From: Alphaproteobacteria bacterium
GTDB lineage: Bacteria > Pseudomonadota > Alphaproteobacteria > UBA2966 > CAIVPW01
Direction: 5' to 3'
Assembly: GCA_947481575.1 (NCBI GenBank)
Contig: CANKGV010000001.1
Location: forward strand, 247,816-311,815
DNA: 64,000 bases
A program made the translations under genes and the position numbers. The notes under the pieces were generated by a model that made no database searches, was not told where the DNA came from, and saw only the letters and a program-made list of their open reading frames with translations. Numbering within the stretch: the first letter of the stretch is position 1; the number at the start of each line of letters is the position of its first letter. Below, in pieces: positions 37,231 through 49,508 of the stretch.

Positions 37231-37245
37231 TGCGAATCATTATCA
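37231..37245 (+). promoter_or_regulatory. Fur-type box upstream of fbpA
   Basis: TGCGAATCATTATCA is a 7-1-7 imperfect palindrome; its reverse strand TGATAATGATTCGCA has one perfect Fur half-site. TCATTGCGAATAAG continues the pattern, so overlapping 6-1-6 units are possible. It is 58 bp before the fbpA ATG. It probably represses the iron transporter when iron is plentiful, bound by the Fur at 20579 or by another Fur-family protein. Confidence 0.6.
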
Positions 37246-37303
37246 TTGCGAATAAGACGCAAGTGCATTAATGTTCGCGCATCCTGTCGTGAGGAGTTGT
37301 TCG

Positions 37304-38305
37304 ATGAAGTTCCGTCTAGTTCCCTCCGTTGGCGCAGTGCTGGTTTCCTTCGCAGCCGTGTGGGCGACCGCCGCCAGCGCGGAGATCACGGTATACAACG
37401 CGCAGCATGAGAGCCTGACCAAGGCCTGGATCGCCGCGTTCACCAAAGAGACCGGCATCAAGGTGAACCTGCGCCAGGGTTCGGACCTCGAACTCGGCAA
37501 CACCATCCTGCAGGAAGGCCGCGCCTCGCCGGCCGACGTCTTCCTAACCGAGAACTCGCCGGCCATGGCCATGGTCGATGGCGCCGGACTGTTGGCGCCG
37601 ATCGATGCTGCGACGCTGGCGCTGGTCCCGGACAACTATCGCGCGGCCAACGGCAAATGGGTCGGCATCGCGGCCCGCAGCACGGTGTTCGTCTACAACA
37701 AGAGCAAGCTGCCGGCAGCCAATCTGCCGAAATCCATGCTCGACCTCGCCGACGCCGCGTGGAAAGGCCGCTGGGCCGGCTCCCCGTCCGGTGCGGATTT
37801 CCAGGCCATTGTCGGTGCGTTGCTGGAGCTGAAGGGCGAGGCGGCGACGGTTGCGTGGCTGAAGGGCATGAAGACCAACGCCGCCATCTATCGCGGCAAC
37901 GGCGCGGTGCTGCGCGCGGTCAACGCCGGCGAGATCGAGGGCGGCGTGATCTATCACTACTATTATTTTCAGGACCAAGCCCGCACCGGCGAGGCCAGCA
38001 ACAACACCGCCCTGCACTTCTTCAAGAACCAGGACCCGGGCGCGTTCGTCAGCGTTTCGGGCGGCGGCGTACTTGCTTCCAGCAAGAGCCCGGTGGAAGC
38101 CCAGGCGTTCGTGAAGTGGGTGACCGGCAAGGGTGGCCAAGACATGTTGAGGACCGGCGACGCGATGGAGTACGCGGTCGGCAACGGTGCTGAGTCGCAC
38201 GCGAAGCTTCCGGCGCTGAGCGGTCTGGACGCGCCGAGGCTTGATCCGGCCGCGCTCAACAGCAAAAAGGTTACCGAGCTGATGACGCAAGCGGGCCTGC
38301 TCTAA
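37304..38305 (+). CDS. fbpA: Ferric iron ABC transporter, periplasmic binding protein
   Basis: 333 residues from the ATG at 37304 (MKFRLVPS...), with GAGGAG upstream. The signal peptide ends at [37 protein letters not shown] and RSTVFVYNK match FbpA/FutA/SfuA. The paired tyrosines that bind Fe(III) are expected in [10 protein letters not shown]. It is the first gene of fbpABC, transcribed away from hrcA, with a Fur-type box ahead. Confidence 0.93.
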   Translation: MKFRLVPSVGAVLVSFAAVWATAASAEITVYNAQHESLTKAWIAAFTKETGIKVNLRQGSDLELGNTILQEGRASPADVFLTENSPAMAMVDGAGLLAPIDAATLALVPDNYRAANGKWVGIAARSTVFVYNKSKLPAANLPKSMLDLADAAWKGRWAGSPSGADFQAIVGALLELKGEAATVAWLKGMKTNAAIYRGNGAVLRAVNAGEIEGGVIYHYYYFQDQARTGEASNNTALHFFKNQDPGAFVSVSGGGVLASSKSPVEAQAFVKWVTGKGGQDMLRTGDAMEYAVGNGAESHAKLPALSGLDAPRLDPAALNSKKVTELMTQAGLL

Positions 38306-38333
38306 GGCGTTTCCTCATGAACGGCTTCCCATA

Positions 38334-39926
38334 GTGGGCGGAGTTGCAACGACCGGCGGACGGGACCTGTCCCCTCCGCCGGTCGCGCATCGTTTGGGCC
38401 GCGGTCACCCATGGCCGGGCGGCCTGCTGCTTGCGGCGCTCGTCGTTTCGCTGGCGATGCTGGTGCCGCTCGGCTTTGTGGTGTGGATCACGATCCAGAC
38501 CGGTTGGTCAGCGAGTATCGATCTGCTGGTGCGGCCTCGCGTGGGCGAGCTATTGCTGAACACGGTGCTGCTGATCGGAATCGCGGTACCGCTGGCGGTC
38601 GCCTTGGGCGTGGCGTTGGGCTGGCTGACCGAGCGTACCGATCTGCCGGGGCGGCGATGGTGGTCACTGCTGGCGGTGGCACCGCTCGCGGTGCCGGCGT
38701 TTGTGCACAGCTATGCGTGGGTCGGCGCGGTGCCGTCCCTCCACGGGCTGTTCGCCGCGGTGTTGGTTTCGGTGCTGGCGTATTTTCCGTTCGTGTACCT
38801 GCCGACTTCGGCGGCCCTGCGCCGCCTGGACCCCGCGCTGGAGGACGTCGCGGCATCGCTGGGTGAGCGTCCGGCGCGCGTGTTTGTCCGGGTGGTACTG
38901 CCCCAACTGCGCCTGCCGATCTGGGGTGGCGCGCTGCTGATCGGTTTGCACTTGCTGGCCGAGTACGGCCTGTTCGCGCTGGTGCGCTTCGATACGTTCA
39001 CCACCGCGATCTTCGATCGCTTTCAATCCGCCTTCAATGCGCCGGCCGCCACCATGATGGCGGGAGTTCTGGCCGTTTGTTGCCTTGGGATGCTCGTGGT
39101 GGAATCGGCGACACGCGGCAGCGCACGCTACGCGCGGCTGGGGCCCGGCAGTGCGCGGCAGGCGCCGGTGGCGCGGCTCGGTGCGGCCGGTAGCGCGGTG
39201 GCGTTGGCGCTGGTCGTGGCGGTCGCCGCCGTGTCGCTGGGGGTTCCGTTGGCGACGTTGCTGCGTTGGGTGGCTCTGGGCGGCGCCAAGGTTTGGCAAC
39301 AACACGAGATCGTGCCGGCACTGATGCAAACCATGGGGCTGGCCGCCGCAGGCGCGGTTCTGACGACCTGTGCGGCGATTCCGATGGCGTGGCTATCGGT
39401 GCGCGCCCCGAGCCGGTTGAGCCGAATCCTGGAGGGGAGCAACTACGTCGCCGGCGCCATGCCGGGGATCGTCGTCGCACTCGCGCTGGTCACGGTCACG
39501 ATCCGCATCGCGCCGCCGCTGTACCAAACGCTGGCGACCGTGCTGCTGGCCTATCTGCTGTTGTTCCTGCCGCGGGCGTTGATCAGCCTGCGCGCCAGCA
39601 TCGCCCAAGCGCCCCCCGAACTGGAGAAGGTTGCGCAAAGCCTGGGCCGGGCCCCGCTGCGGGCGCTGTTCGAGATCACCATGCGGCTTGCCGCACCGGG
39701 CGCCGCGGCGGGCGCAGCCCTGGTGTTCTTGGCGGTCACCAACGAACTTACCGCAACGTTGCTGCTGGCACCGACCGGCACCTACACCTTGGCAACCCGC
39801 TTCTGGTCGCTGACGAGCGAAATCGACTACGTCGCGGCCGCCCCGTTTGCCGTGATCATGGTGGCGTTGTCGCTGCCGCTGACGTGGGTTCTGTACCGCC
39901 AGTCGCGGCGCACGGCAGGCCGATGA
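38334..39926 (+). CDS. fbpB: Ferric iron ABC transporter, fused permease
   Basis: 530 residues from a GTG start without a clear ribosome-binding site. About twelve membrane segments in two homologous halves form the whole permease. Each half has an EAA loop for the ATPase: [23 protein letters not shown] and [20 protein letters not shown]. It starts 28 bp after fbpA and overlaps fbpC by ATGA. Confidence 0.93.
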   Translation: MGGVATTGGRDLSPPPVAHRLGRGHPWPGGLLLAALVVSLAMLVPLGFVVWITIQTGWSASIDLLVRPRVGELLLNTVLLIGIAVPLAVALGVALGWLTERTDLPGRRWWSLLAVAPLAVPAFVHSYAWVGAVPSLHGLFAAVLVSVLAYFPFVYLPTSAALRRLDPALEDVAASLGERPARVFVRVVLPQLRLPIWGGALLIGLHLLAEYGLFALVRFDTFTTAIFDRFQSAFNAPAATMMAGVLAVCCLGMLVVESATRGSARYARLGPGSARQAPVARLGAAGSAVALALVVAVAAVSLGVPLATLLRWVALGGAKVWQQHEIVPALMQTMGLAAAGAVLTTCAAIPMAWLSVRAPSRLSRILEGSNYVAGAMPGIVVALALVTVTIRIAPPLYQTLATVLLAYLLLFLPRALISLRASIAQAPPELEKVAQSLGRAPLRALFEITMRLAAPGAAAGAALVFLAVTNELTATLLLAPTGTYTLATRFWSLTSEIDYVAAAPFAVIMVALSLPLTWVLYRQSRRTAGR

Positions 39927-41002
39927 GCGATCTCCAACTTCGGTCGGTGGCCAAGCACTACGGGGCCGTCCGCGCAGTGGTGGATGTGACGCTGGCCGTT
40001 GCGGCGGGCAGCCGCACGGCGATCGTCGGACCTTCCGGTTCCGGCAAGACGACGTTGCTGCGCCTGATCGCAGGCTTCGAGGCGCCGGACGCGGGAGAGA
40101 TCGTTCTGGGCGGCGCGACCCTGGCCGATGGGGCCGGTGCGATGGTTTCGGCGCACCGGCGCCGCATCGGATACGTGCCGCAGGACGGTGCGCTGTTTCC
40201 CCATCTGACGGTCGCCGCGAATGTCGGGTTCGGAGTCGCCGGCCCGGCGCCGGAGCGCGCGCGGCGCGTGGACGAGTTGGCGGAACTGGTGGGCCTGGAC
40301 CGGCGCATGCTGGGGAGCTGGCCCCATGAACTTTCGGGCGGGCAGCAGCAACGCGTCGCGTTGGCGCGCGCCCTTGCCCAGCAACCGCGCCTGATGTTGC
40401 TCGACGAACCGTTTTCGGCACTCGACGCCGGGTTGCGCACGGCAACACGCAAAGCGACCGCGCAATTGGTCACGGCCGCGGGGGTAACCGCGGTGCTGGT
40501 GACCCACGATCAGGCGGAGGCCCTTTCGTTCGCCGACCAGATCGCGGTGATGCGGGACGGCCGCTTGGCGCAAGTAGGGCGGCCGATGGACCTGTACCTG
40601 CGCCCGCGCGACGAGGACACCGCGACGTTTCTGGGCGATGCGGTTATCGTTTCCGCGCTGCTGGAGCGTGGCTGGGCCGAATGTCATCTGGGCCGGATTG
40701 CGGTCGACGACACGGAGCGCCGGGGCGCGGCCCGCATCATGCTGCGGCCCGAACAGCTCCAGGTGGCGGAAGCGCCTGCCGGGGCGCCGGAGCGCGGCAC
40801 CGGCGTCGTTACCGACGTCGATTTCACCGGGCATGCGTGCTTGCTGACATTACAAGTTGGTGGCGCCGACGCACTCGCGGCGCCAGGCGAGACGCCGGCG
40901 CCGCTGATGGTCCGGACCACGGCGCAAGGCGCACTTCCGGTCGGTGCCCGGGTCAGGGTCACGGTAACCGGTCCGGCGCACGTTCTGGGGAGCTTGGCGT
41001 AG
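39923..41002 (+). CDS. fbpC: Ferric iron ABC transporter, ATP-binding protein
   Basis: 359 residues from the ATG at 39923. Walker [13 protein letters not shown]-loop [14 protein letters not shown], signature [15 protein letters not shown], Walker [13 protein letters not shown] and the switch His in VTHDQAEAL are all intact. The C-terminal third (TOBE-like; [14 protein letters not shown]) is typical of FbpC/PotA-type importers. It completes fbpABC. Confidence 0.95.
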   Translation: MSDLQLRSVAKHYGAVRAVVDVTLAVAAGSRTAIVGPSGSGKTTLLRLIAGFEAPDAGEIVLGGATLADGAGAMVSAHRRRIGYVPQDGALFPHLTVAANVGFGVAGPAPERARRVDELAELVGLDRRMLGSWPHELSGGQQQRVALARALAQQPRLMLLDEPFSALDAGLRTATRKATAQLVTAAGVTAVLVTHDQAEALSFADQIAVMRDGRLAQVGRPMDLYLRPRDEDTATFLGDAVIVSALLERGWAECHLGRIAVDDTERRGAARIMLRPEQLQVAEAPAGAPERGTGVVTDVDFTGHACLLTLQVGGADALAAPGETPAPLMVRTTAQGALPVGARVRVTVTGPAHVLGSLA

Positions 41003-41117
41003 CGGCGCTTAGGTTAGGCGAGGCGATCGGAACCTCGGAACTCCGTTTCCACCCTGCGGCGCTCACCTCTTGAACATGGTTCTTGGGAATCAACGCAGGC
41101 GACAATCACACTCATAG

Positions 41118-41134
41118 CTTAGAGGTATTCTAAA
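41118..41134 (+). promoter_or_regulatory. Irr/PerR-like operator before katG
   Basis: CTTAGAGGTATTCTAAA is a near-perfect inverted repeat (TTAGAG-GTA-TTCTAA) that matches the Irr box (TTTAGAATNATTCTAAA) at 13 of 16 specified positions. It shares a core with the site at 156-172 before the Irr-like gene. It is 104 bp before the katG ATG, in an AT-richer spacer. An overlapping ATAG-N7-GTAT is also one base off an OxyR half-site, so OxyR control is the main alternative. Confidence 0.55.
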
Positions 41135-41165
41135 GTGCCTTGACGCCCACGGTCGCGAAGACTAG

Positions 41166-43424
<2,259 letters not shown>

Positions 43425-43664
43425 CGCGCCGCGTTTTAGCGCCCTGCCGCGTCATTTTTTGGCGTTGCCGGACTGCTGGATGCGCCGAGTTGTCGGCGTG
43501 CGCCCACATCGGCAACTGGCAGAAGGATGGCCCTGCGCATGGCGCCGGGGTGGCCAAGGCGCTGGGCATAGCCCTGTGATCCAAGCGCGCTGAGGGAAAC
43601 ACTGGACCGGCCCGGCGGCGATGGCTAAGAGTCCAAGCTCACCCATCGATAGAGCCGAGGTTCC

Positions 43665-44381
43665 ATGCGCCCTTCGGGCCGCCGTCCCGATCAGTTGCGC
43701 CCCGTGTCGTTGACGACCGGGGTTTCGAAGTACGCCGAAGGCTCGTGCCTGGTTAAGTTCGGCGACACCCACGTGCTGTGCACCGCATCGGTGGAGGAGA
43801 AGGTGCCGCCGTTCCTGCGCAACACGGGGCGCGGCTGGATTACTGCCGAATACGGCATGCTGCCGCGCGCCACCACGGAACGCACCGACCGCGAAGCAGC
43901 CAAAGGCAAGCAGACCGGGCGCACCCAAGAAATTCAGCGCCTGATCGGCCGCAGCTTGCGCGCCGTCGCGGACCTGGGCGCACTGGGTGAACGCCAAGTG
44001 CGCATCGACTGCGACGTGATCCAGGCCGACGGCGGTACGCGCACCGCATCGATCACCGGCGGTTATGTGGCGCTGTACATGGCGGTGGCCAAATTGGTGA
44101 CCGGGGGCCAATTGTCTGCCAATCCGATCACCACCCAAGTGGCGGCGGTTTCGTGCGGCGTGGTGGGCGGTGCACCGGTGCTGGACCTGGACTACGTGGA
44201 GGATTCGGGCGCCGGCGCCGATGCGAACTTCGTGATGACGTCGGCCGGCAAACTGATCGAGGTGCAGGGCACCGCGGAAGCGGCACCATTTTCGCGCGCC
44301 GAGTTCAACCAGCTGCTCGACCTGGCGGAAACCGGCATCGCCGAATTGGTGCGCGTGCAAAAGGCGGCGCTGGGATTGTGA
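43665..44381 (+). CDS. rph: Ribonuclease PH
   Basis: 238 residues, GAGG 4 bases before the ATG. RNase PH trims tRNA 3' ends by phosphorolysis. [53 protein letters not shown] and [24 protein letters not shown] are all family blocks. The 240 bp before it (43425-43664), after katG, show no gene. The stop overlaps rdgB as GTGA. Confidence 0.97.
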   Translation: MRPSGRRPDQLRPVSLTTGVSKYAEGSCLVKFGDTHVLCTASVEEKVPPFLRNTGRGWITAEYGMLPRATTERTDREAAKGKQTGRTQEIQRLIGRSLRAVADLGALGERQVRIDCDVIQADGGTRTASITGGYVALYMAVAKLVTGGQLSANPITTQVAAVSCGVVGGAPVLDLDYVEDSGAGADANFVMTSAGKLIEVQGTAEAAPFSRAEFNQLLDLAETGIAELVRVQKAALGL

Positions 44382-44980
44382 CGCACCGGCGGTTGACGGG
44401 CACGGTGGTGCTGGCCACCCACAACCGCGGGAAGATTCACGAGCTGAAGGCTCTCCTGGAACCGTTCGGCCTGACTTGCCAGTCGGTGGCGGACTTGGGC
44501 CTGCCGGAGCCGGATGAGACCGCCGATACGTTTACCGGCAACGCCGAGATCAAAGCGCTGGCGGCGGCGCGGGCCACCGGCACGCCCGCCCTGGCCGACG
44601 ATTCCGGGCTGGTGGTGCCGGCCTTGGACGGTGCGCCGGGTGTGGTTTCCGCGCGCTGGGCAGGGCCCACGAAGGACTTCCACGTCGCCATGGCGCGGGT
44701 GGAGCACGAATTGGCGGAGCGCCACGCCAGCGACCGACGCGCGCATCTTGTGGCGGCGCTATCCATCGCTTGGCCCGACCGGCACACCGAAACGTTCGAG
44801 GGCCGCGTATACGGCAACTTGGTGTGGCCGCCGCGCGGTGACAGGGGATTCGGGTACGATCCGATGTTCGTGGCGGACGGCCACACCCGCACCTTTGGCG
44901 AGATGGAGCCCGCCGAGAAACATGCCATCAGTCACCGCGCCGAAGCGTTCCGCAAGCTGGTCGCCGCCTGCCTTGCCTGA
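44378..44980 (+). CDS. rdgB: dITP/XTP pyrophosphatase (RdgB/HAM1)
   Basis: 200 residues from the GTG at 44378 that overlaps the rph stop. It removes deaminated purine nucleotides from the pool. [61 protein letters not shown] and [20 protein letters not shown] are the conserved blocks. rph-rdgB-hemW is a standard order. Confidence 0.96.
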   Translation: MTHRRLTGTVVLATHNRGKIHELKALLEPFGLTCQSVADLGLPEPDETADTFTGNAEIKALAAARATGTPALADDSGLVVPALDGAPGVVSARWAGPTKDFHVAMARVEHELAERHASDRRAHLVAALSIAWPDRHTETFEGRVYGNLVWPPRGDRGFGYDPMFVADGHTRTFGEMEPAEKHAISHRAEAFRKLVAACLA

Positions 44981-46133
44981 GGCGGCCGAGCCCGGCTTCG
45001 GCATTTACGTGCACTGGCCGTTCTGCAAGTCGAAGTGCCCGTACTGCGATTTCAACAGCCACGTGCGGCCGGCGATCGACCAGGACCGCTGGAGCGCAGC
45101 GTATCTGCGCGAGATCGACGGGTGGGCAGGGCGGTATGCGGCCACGCAACCGGTGACGAGCGTGTTCTTCGGCGGCGGTACGCCGTCGCTGATGGAGCCC
45201 GGCACCGTGGGCGCGATTCTGGAGCGGCTGGCGCAGCGGTTCGCCTTTGCGCCGGACGCCGAGATCACGCTGGAGGCGAATCCGACCTCGGCCGAGGCGG
45301 CCAAGTTCCGCAGCTTGCGCGCGGCGGGAGTGAACCGGTTGTCCCTTGGGGTGCAGGCGCTGCGCGATGCCGACCTGAAGTTCCTGGGGCGCGAGCACGA
45401 TGCGGGCGGCGCAAAGGCAGCTTTAGCGGCGGCACAATCGGCATTCGACCGGGTAACGTTCGACCTAATTTACGCGCGGCCGCACCAGACCGACGCCGAG
45501 TGGCGCGCAGAATTGCGCGAGGCTCTGCGTTTCGGCACCACGCATCTATCGCTGTATCAACTGACCATCGAACAGGGCACGCGGTTCTACGAGGCCGAGC
45601 GGCGGGGCGACCTGGTTCAGTTGGACGAGGACACGCAGGTGACCTTGTTCGAGACCACCCAAGAGATGTGCGCGGCAGTGGGGCTGGATGCCTACGAGGT
45701 TTCCAACTTTGCCAAGCCCGGCTTTGAGAGCCGCCACAATCTGACCTATTGGCGCTCCGGCGAATGGATCGGCATTGGGCCGGGCGCCCACGGGCGCGTC
45801 GTGCGCGACGGCCGCCGCATCTCCACCACAGCGTTCCGCAGCCCCGAGGCATGGCTCGGCGCCATCGACGTGAACGGCACCGGCGCAGAGCAGGACGAGC
45901 CGCTCAGCGACGAGGACTCGCTGCGCGAGCTGGTGCTGATGGGACTGCGGCTGTCGGAAGGCATTGACGCCGCACGGGTGGAACGGCTGGCGGGCCGCGC
46001 GCTCGCGGAGGCGCTGCCGGGGTTGAGCGAACTGACGGCGGACGGATTCGTGACTGCTCATGACGGCCGGGTGCGCGCCACTGCCCGTGGGCGCATGGTG
46101 CTGAACCGCGTGGTGGCCGAACTACTCGGTTAG
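44973..46133 (+). CDS. hemW: HemW, heme chaperone (radical-SAM, HemN-like)
   Basis: 386 residues from the TTG at 44973, which overlaps rdgB by 8 bp and gives the expected short lead to [10 protein letters not shown]; an ATG at 44922 would add 17 unconserved residues. The cluster motif [10 protein letters not shown] (Cys-x3-Cys-x2-Cys, then Phe) is the HemW rather than HemN form. [31 protein letters not shown] and [18 protein letters not shown] match. HemW binds heme and is thought to deliver it to respiratory enzymes. Its 3' end overlaps the convergent lpoA by 4 bp. Confidence 0.93.
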   Translation: MPEAAEPGFGIYVHWPFCKSKCPYCDFNSHVRPAIDQDRWSAAYLREIDGWAGRYAATQPVTSVFFGGGTPSLMEPGTVGAILERLAQRFAFAPDAEITLEANPTSAEAAKFRSLRAAGVNRLSLGVQALRDADLKFLGREHDAGGAKAALAAAQSAFDRVTFDLIYARPHQTDAEWRAELREALRFGTTHLSLYQLTIEQGTRFYEAERRGDLVQLDEDTQVTLFETTQEMCAAVGLDAYEVSNFAKPGFESRHNLTYWRSGEWIGIGPGAHGRVVRDGRRISTTAFRSPEAWLGAIDVNGTGAEQDEPLSDEDSLRELVLMGLRLSEGIDAARVERLAGRALAEALPGLSELTADGFVTAHDGRVRATARGRMVLNRVVAELLG

Positions 46134-47572
46134 TTCGTCGCCTGCTGGAACGTGGTAGGCGCCGGGTCGATCACCTTATCGCCCTTCGCCTGCACTTCGA
46201 GTACCGCCAAGCCGCGATCGGCAATGCCGCTCGGCAGAAACCGGAAAATGCCATCGGTGCCGGCAAAGCCCGACGGAGTGGTGATCGCCTCGCGCGAGAA
46301 ATCCGGGCCGCTGCGGGCCAGCGCGGCGGCAAGCGCGACCGCGTCGTAGGCCAGCGTGGCGATGCGCTGGGGGCGGTAGCCGAACACACCGTTGAAACGT
46401 TCGGAGAACGCCGCAAGGTTGTCGGGCGGCGGCGCCGCAAACCATCCGCCGACCAGCGCCGGCTCCTGACCCAGATTCGGATCGTCCCACAGGCCGGTGC
46501 CGAGGAACTTCACCTGCGCCGGGTCGACATCGAAGAACGGCAACAGCGGCGCAACCTGGCGCAGCTCGGCGCCGCCTTCGGGGAGCAGCACGGCCTGGAA
46601 CGGCGCGGGGCCGAACGTATCCAGCCCCGCCAGCGCGGCGAGATCGCGGCGGGCGGTGGCGTCATCCGGAAGGGCTTCCAGCTGGCGGCGGCGCGACAAC
46701 AGGCGGTCGTGGCGCGATTGATAGTCCGCGAGGCGCCGCACCGGGTCCATCAGCTCCTGGGCATCGGCGGTATAGAACTCGGTGCGGGCGACGGTGCCGC
46801 CGAAGCGTTCGGATACCGAGCGCAGCGATTCAACCACCGTGACGCCGTAGGGCGTTTGCGGGGCGAGTGCCGCGAACTGGCGCAGGCCCCGGGAAATCGC
46901 ATAGCCGACGACGCGTTCCACCTGTTGTTGCGGCATGAACGCAAGCAGATAAACGCCATTGCCCGCCACCGAAGCATCGGTAGAGAACGCCACCACGCTG
47001 ACGTCGCGGGCGCGCGCGGAATCGGCGACCGCGCTGACCTCGGCGCTGAACACCGGGCCGAGGATCAGCTGCGCGCCCATTTGGAGGGCTTGTGCCGCCG
47101 CCGCGCGGGCGCCATCGGCGGTGCCCTGGGTGTCCTGCGGCAGCAGCGTGATGCGCTCGCCGCCGACATCGAACAGCGCCAGCAGGGCAGCATCGAGCAG
47201 CGAACGGCCCGTGGCTTGTTCCGGGCCGGAAAGCGGCAGCAGGATCGCGATGCGCGCCGGGCCTTCCCCGGCCGGCGGCGTGAGGCGGGGCGCGGCGGGT
47301 GCGGTGGGCAATGCCGGCAGGCCAAGCTGCGGGCCCGGCACCGGTTGCGGCACCGTGGGCAACAGAGGCGGCACGGCGGCCTGGGGCAGCGGTTCGGTGC
47401 GGAGTGGCGCCGGGGGCGCTGGCGCGTTGGGCGCCGCGCCGCCTATTGTGGTGCCGCCGCATGCGGCCACGGCCAGCAACCCACACAGGGCGGCGGCCGA
47501 CCACCATGAGCGCCAGACAAGCGCAAGCGAGGCGGGGCGACCCCGCGCGGAAGATGGCTGCCCGAGATTCAT
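46130..47572 (-). CDS. lpoA: LpoA-like penicillin-binding protein activator lipoprotein
   Basis: 480 residues. The lipobox LLAVAAC predicts acylation at the Cys near residue 38. A Pro/Ala-rich linker (about 45-105) leads to a periplasmic-binding-protein fold (ARIAILLPLSGPEQATGRSLLDAALLALF, ILGPVFSAEV, VAFSTDASVAGNGVYLL). It is the counterpart of Escherichia coli YraM/LpoA, supported by its place next to rsmI, yraN and a DolP-like gene, although the sequence could also fit a leucine-binding-protein-like receptor. Its start overlaps that of the divergent rsmI. Confidence 0.85.
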   Translation of the reverse strand: MNLGQPSSARGRPASLALVWRSWWSAAALCGLLAVAACGGTTIGGAAPNAPAPPAPLRTEPLPQAAVPPLLPTVPQPVPGPQLGLPALPTAPAAPRLTPPAGEGPARIAILLPLSGPEQATGRSLLDAALLALFDVGGERITLLPQDTQGTADGARAAAAQALQMGAQLILGPVFSAEVSAVADSARARDVSVVAFSTDASVAGNGVYLLAFMPQQQVERVVGYAISRGLRQFAALAPQTPYGVTVVESLRSVSERFGGTVARTEFYTADAQELMDPVRRLADYQSRHDRLLSRRRQLEALPDDATARRDLAALAGLDTFGPAPFQAVLLPEGGAELRQVAPLLPFFDVDPAQVKFLGTGLWDDPNLGQEPALVGGWFAAPPPDNLAAFSERFNGVFGYRPQRIATLAYDAVALAAALARSGPDFSREAITTPSGFAGTDGIFRFLPSGIADRGLAVLEVQAKGDKVIDPAPTTFQQATN

Positions 47573-48471
47573 TGGAAGACCTTGCGCCCGAGGCTACTGG
47601 CGACGCCGCGGGAAGTAAACCGGCGGCGCGGCTGGATCCCGGCCTGTATATCGTGGCGACGCCGATCGGCAATCTGGAAGACGTGACGCTGCGCGCATTG
47701 CGGATTCTGACCCAAGCCGACGTGATCGCCTGCGAGGATACCCGCACCACCGGCATTCTGTTGAGCCGGTACGGCATCCACACGGCATGCCTGCCATACC
47801 ATGATCGCAACGCGGCGCGAGTACGGCCGGCGCTGCTCAATCGCTTGCGCGAGGGTCAGCGCGTGGCGGTGGTTTCCGACGCCGGGACCCCGCTGATCTC
47901 CGACCCTGGCTTCAAGCTGGTGCGCGAAGCGGCGGCCATGGGCATTGCCGTCGTGCCGGTGCCGGGGCCGTCTTCGGTGTTGGCGGCATTGGTGGCGGCA
48001 GGTTTGCCCACCGACCGATTCCTGTTCGCCGGGTTCCTGCCGGTGCGGAGCGCCGCGCGGCGTGGTGTGGCGACCGAACTGGCGGGGGTACCGGCTACTC
48101 TGATCTTTCTGGAATCACCGCGGCGGCTGGCGGATTCCCTGGCCGATCTGGCAGCGGTGCTGGGTGCGCGAGAAGCCACCGTGGCGCGCGAACTGACCAA
48201 GAAGTTCGAGGAACTGCGGCGCGGCACCCTGGCCACGCTGGCGGCGCACTACGCCGAGGCCGGCGCACCCAAAGGCGAGGTGGTGCTGGTTGTGGCGCCG
48301 CCGGGCAAGGCCGCCACGGAACAAGACGACATCGATGCCCAGCTGCGCGAGGCGCTGCTGAGCTTGCGGGTGGCGGACGCCGCCGCGGCGGTGGCTACCC
48401 GGACCGGACTGCCGCGGCGCGCCCTGTACGCCCGGGCGCTGGAACTGGCGCGGGAAGCGCCGCCGAAATGA
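47554..48471 (+). CDS. rsmI: 16S rRNA (cytidine(1402)-2'-O)-methyltransferase
   Basis: 305 residues from the ATG at 47554; an ATG at 47506 (321 aa) is also possible, and neither site is strong. RsmI methylates C1402 in the decoding centre with SAM. GLYIVATPIGNLEDVTLRAL, ACEDTRTTGILLSRYGI, SDAGTPLISDPGFKLV and VPGPSSVLAAL are diagnostic. The start lies inside the first codons of the divergent lpoA, so each promoter must lie in the other gene. It overlaps yraN as ATGA. Confidence 0.95.
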   Translation: MAARDSLEDLAPEATGDAAGSKPAARLDPGLYIVATPIGNLEDVTLRALRILTQADVIACEDTRTTGILLSRYGIHTACLPYHDRNAARVRPALLNRLREGQRVAVVSDAGTPLISDPGFKLVREAAAMGIAVVPVPGPSSVLAALVAAGLPTDRFLFAGFLPVRSAARRGVATELAGVPATLIFLESPRRLADSLADLAAVLGAREATVARELTKKFEELRRGTLATLAAHYAEAGAPKGEVVLVVAPPGKAATEQDDIDAQLREALLSLRVADAAAAVATRTGLPRRALYARALELAREAPPK

Positions 48472-48836
48472 ATCGGGACGCCCGGCGCCGCGCCGAAGCG
48501 GACGGCCGCCGTGCCGAGACGCTGTGCGTTTGGTGGCTGCGGCTGCGCGGGTGGCGAATCGTTGCACGACGCGCCCGCATGGCGGTGGGCGAGATCGACA
48601 TTGTGACGCGCCGGGGCGGGACCATCGCGTTCATCGAAGTGAAGGCCCGCGGCGATTTGGGCGCGGCCGCCGCGTCGATCTCGGCAACCCAGCGCGGGCG
48701 GCTGGAGCGGGCAGCGGCGGCGTTTCTGGCCGGGCACCCCGAGCTTGCCGCATTGGCGCCACGGTTCGACGTGATGTTGGTGGCGGGATGGCGGCTGCCG
48801 GTCCACATCGCCAACGCTTGGCATATACTCCGCTGA
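48468..48836 (+). CDS. yraN: YraN (UPF0102) endonuclease-like protein
   Basis: 122 residues. The nuclease-fold core GEIDIVTRRGGTIAFIEVKAR holds the E-x-K motif of the PD-(D/E)XK superfamily, and RRAEADGRRAETLCVWWLRLRGW precedes it. UPF0102 proteins are Holliday-junction-resolvase-like but of unproven role. It is coupled to rsmI by ATGA. Confidence 0.93.
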   Translation: MNRDARRRAEADGRRAETLCVWWLRLRGWRIVARRARMAVGEIDIVTRRGGTIAFIEVKARGDLGAAAASISATQRGRLERAAAAFLAGHPELAALAPRFDVMLVAGWRLPVHIANAWHILR

Positions 48837-48867
48837 CCACGGAATTACCGAACCACGAGGAGAGCGA

Positions 48868-49479
48868 ATGCAACGTTCCGCACACACGCACACGGCTTGG
48901 GTTGGCTTGGGCTTGGCGCTGGCCGCACTGATGGCCACAAGCGCCTGCGTGCCGGTGATCATGGGTGGCGCCGCCACGGTTGGGCTGGCTGCCGCGCAAG
49001 AACGCACCGTGGGCGACGCGCTGGATGACACCGCCATCGGCCTGCGCGTGAAGGACGGGTTCTTGGCGTTCAACTCCAGCCTGTTCGCCAAGGTGAGTGT
49101 GGATGTGGTGGAAGGCCGCGTGTTGCTGACCGGCGTGGTGCCAGCGCCGCAAGACCGCGTTGATGCCGTACGCATTGCCTGGCAGGTGCCGGGCGTGAAG
49201 GAAGTGCTGAACGAGCTGCAGGTCAACAACAAGACCAGCATCGCCGACTACTTCTCGGACGTGCGCATCTCCACCGAACTGCGCTACCGCATGGTGGCCG
49301 ACACGACAATCAGCGAGATCAACTACAACATCGATACGGTGAACGCGACGATCTACCTGATCGGCATCGCTCAGAATCAGGCGGAACTGGACAGGGTGAC
49401 GAACTACGCCCGCTCCATCAAAGGCGTGAAGCAGGTGGTGAGCCACGTGCGCCTGAAGGACGACCCGCGGCGCGGCTAG
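48868..49479 (+). CDS. BON-domain lipoprotein (DolP/YraP-like)
   Basis: 203 residues, GAGGAGA 3 bases before the ATG. A signal peptide with lipobox-like LMATSAC precedes two BON domains ([13 protein letters not shown]... and [14 protein letters not shown]...[35 protein letters not shown]). DolP-type proteins bind anionic phospholipid at the outer membrane and protect it. The rsmI-lpoA-yraN-dolP neighbourhood of Escherichia coli is conserved here, lacking only diaA. Confidence 0.88.
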   Translation: MQRSAHTHTAWVGLGLALAALMATSACVPVIMGGAATVGLAAAQERTVGDALDDTAIGLRVKDGFLAFNSSLFAKVSVDVVEGRVLLTGVVPAPQDRVDAVRIAWQVPGVKEVLNELQVNNKTSIADYFSDVRISTELRYRMVADTTISEINYNIDTVNATIYLIGIAQNQAELDRVTNYARSIKGVKQVVSHVRLKDDPRRG

Positions 49480-49508
49480 ACCGGCGGCGGGGCGGCAGGG
49501 GAGCGGGC

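Noticed and set aside
41111..41134. An OxyR site before katG
   Set aside because: ATAG-N7-GTAT is one base off a half-site, but OxyR needs two spaced half-sites and no second is evident; the Irr/PerR-like palindrome is stronger. Not fully excluded.
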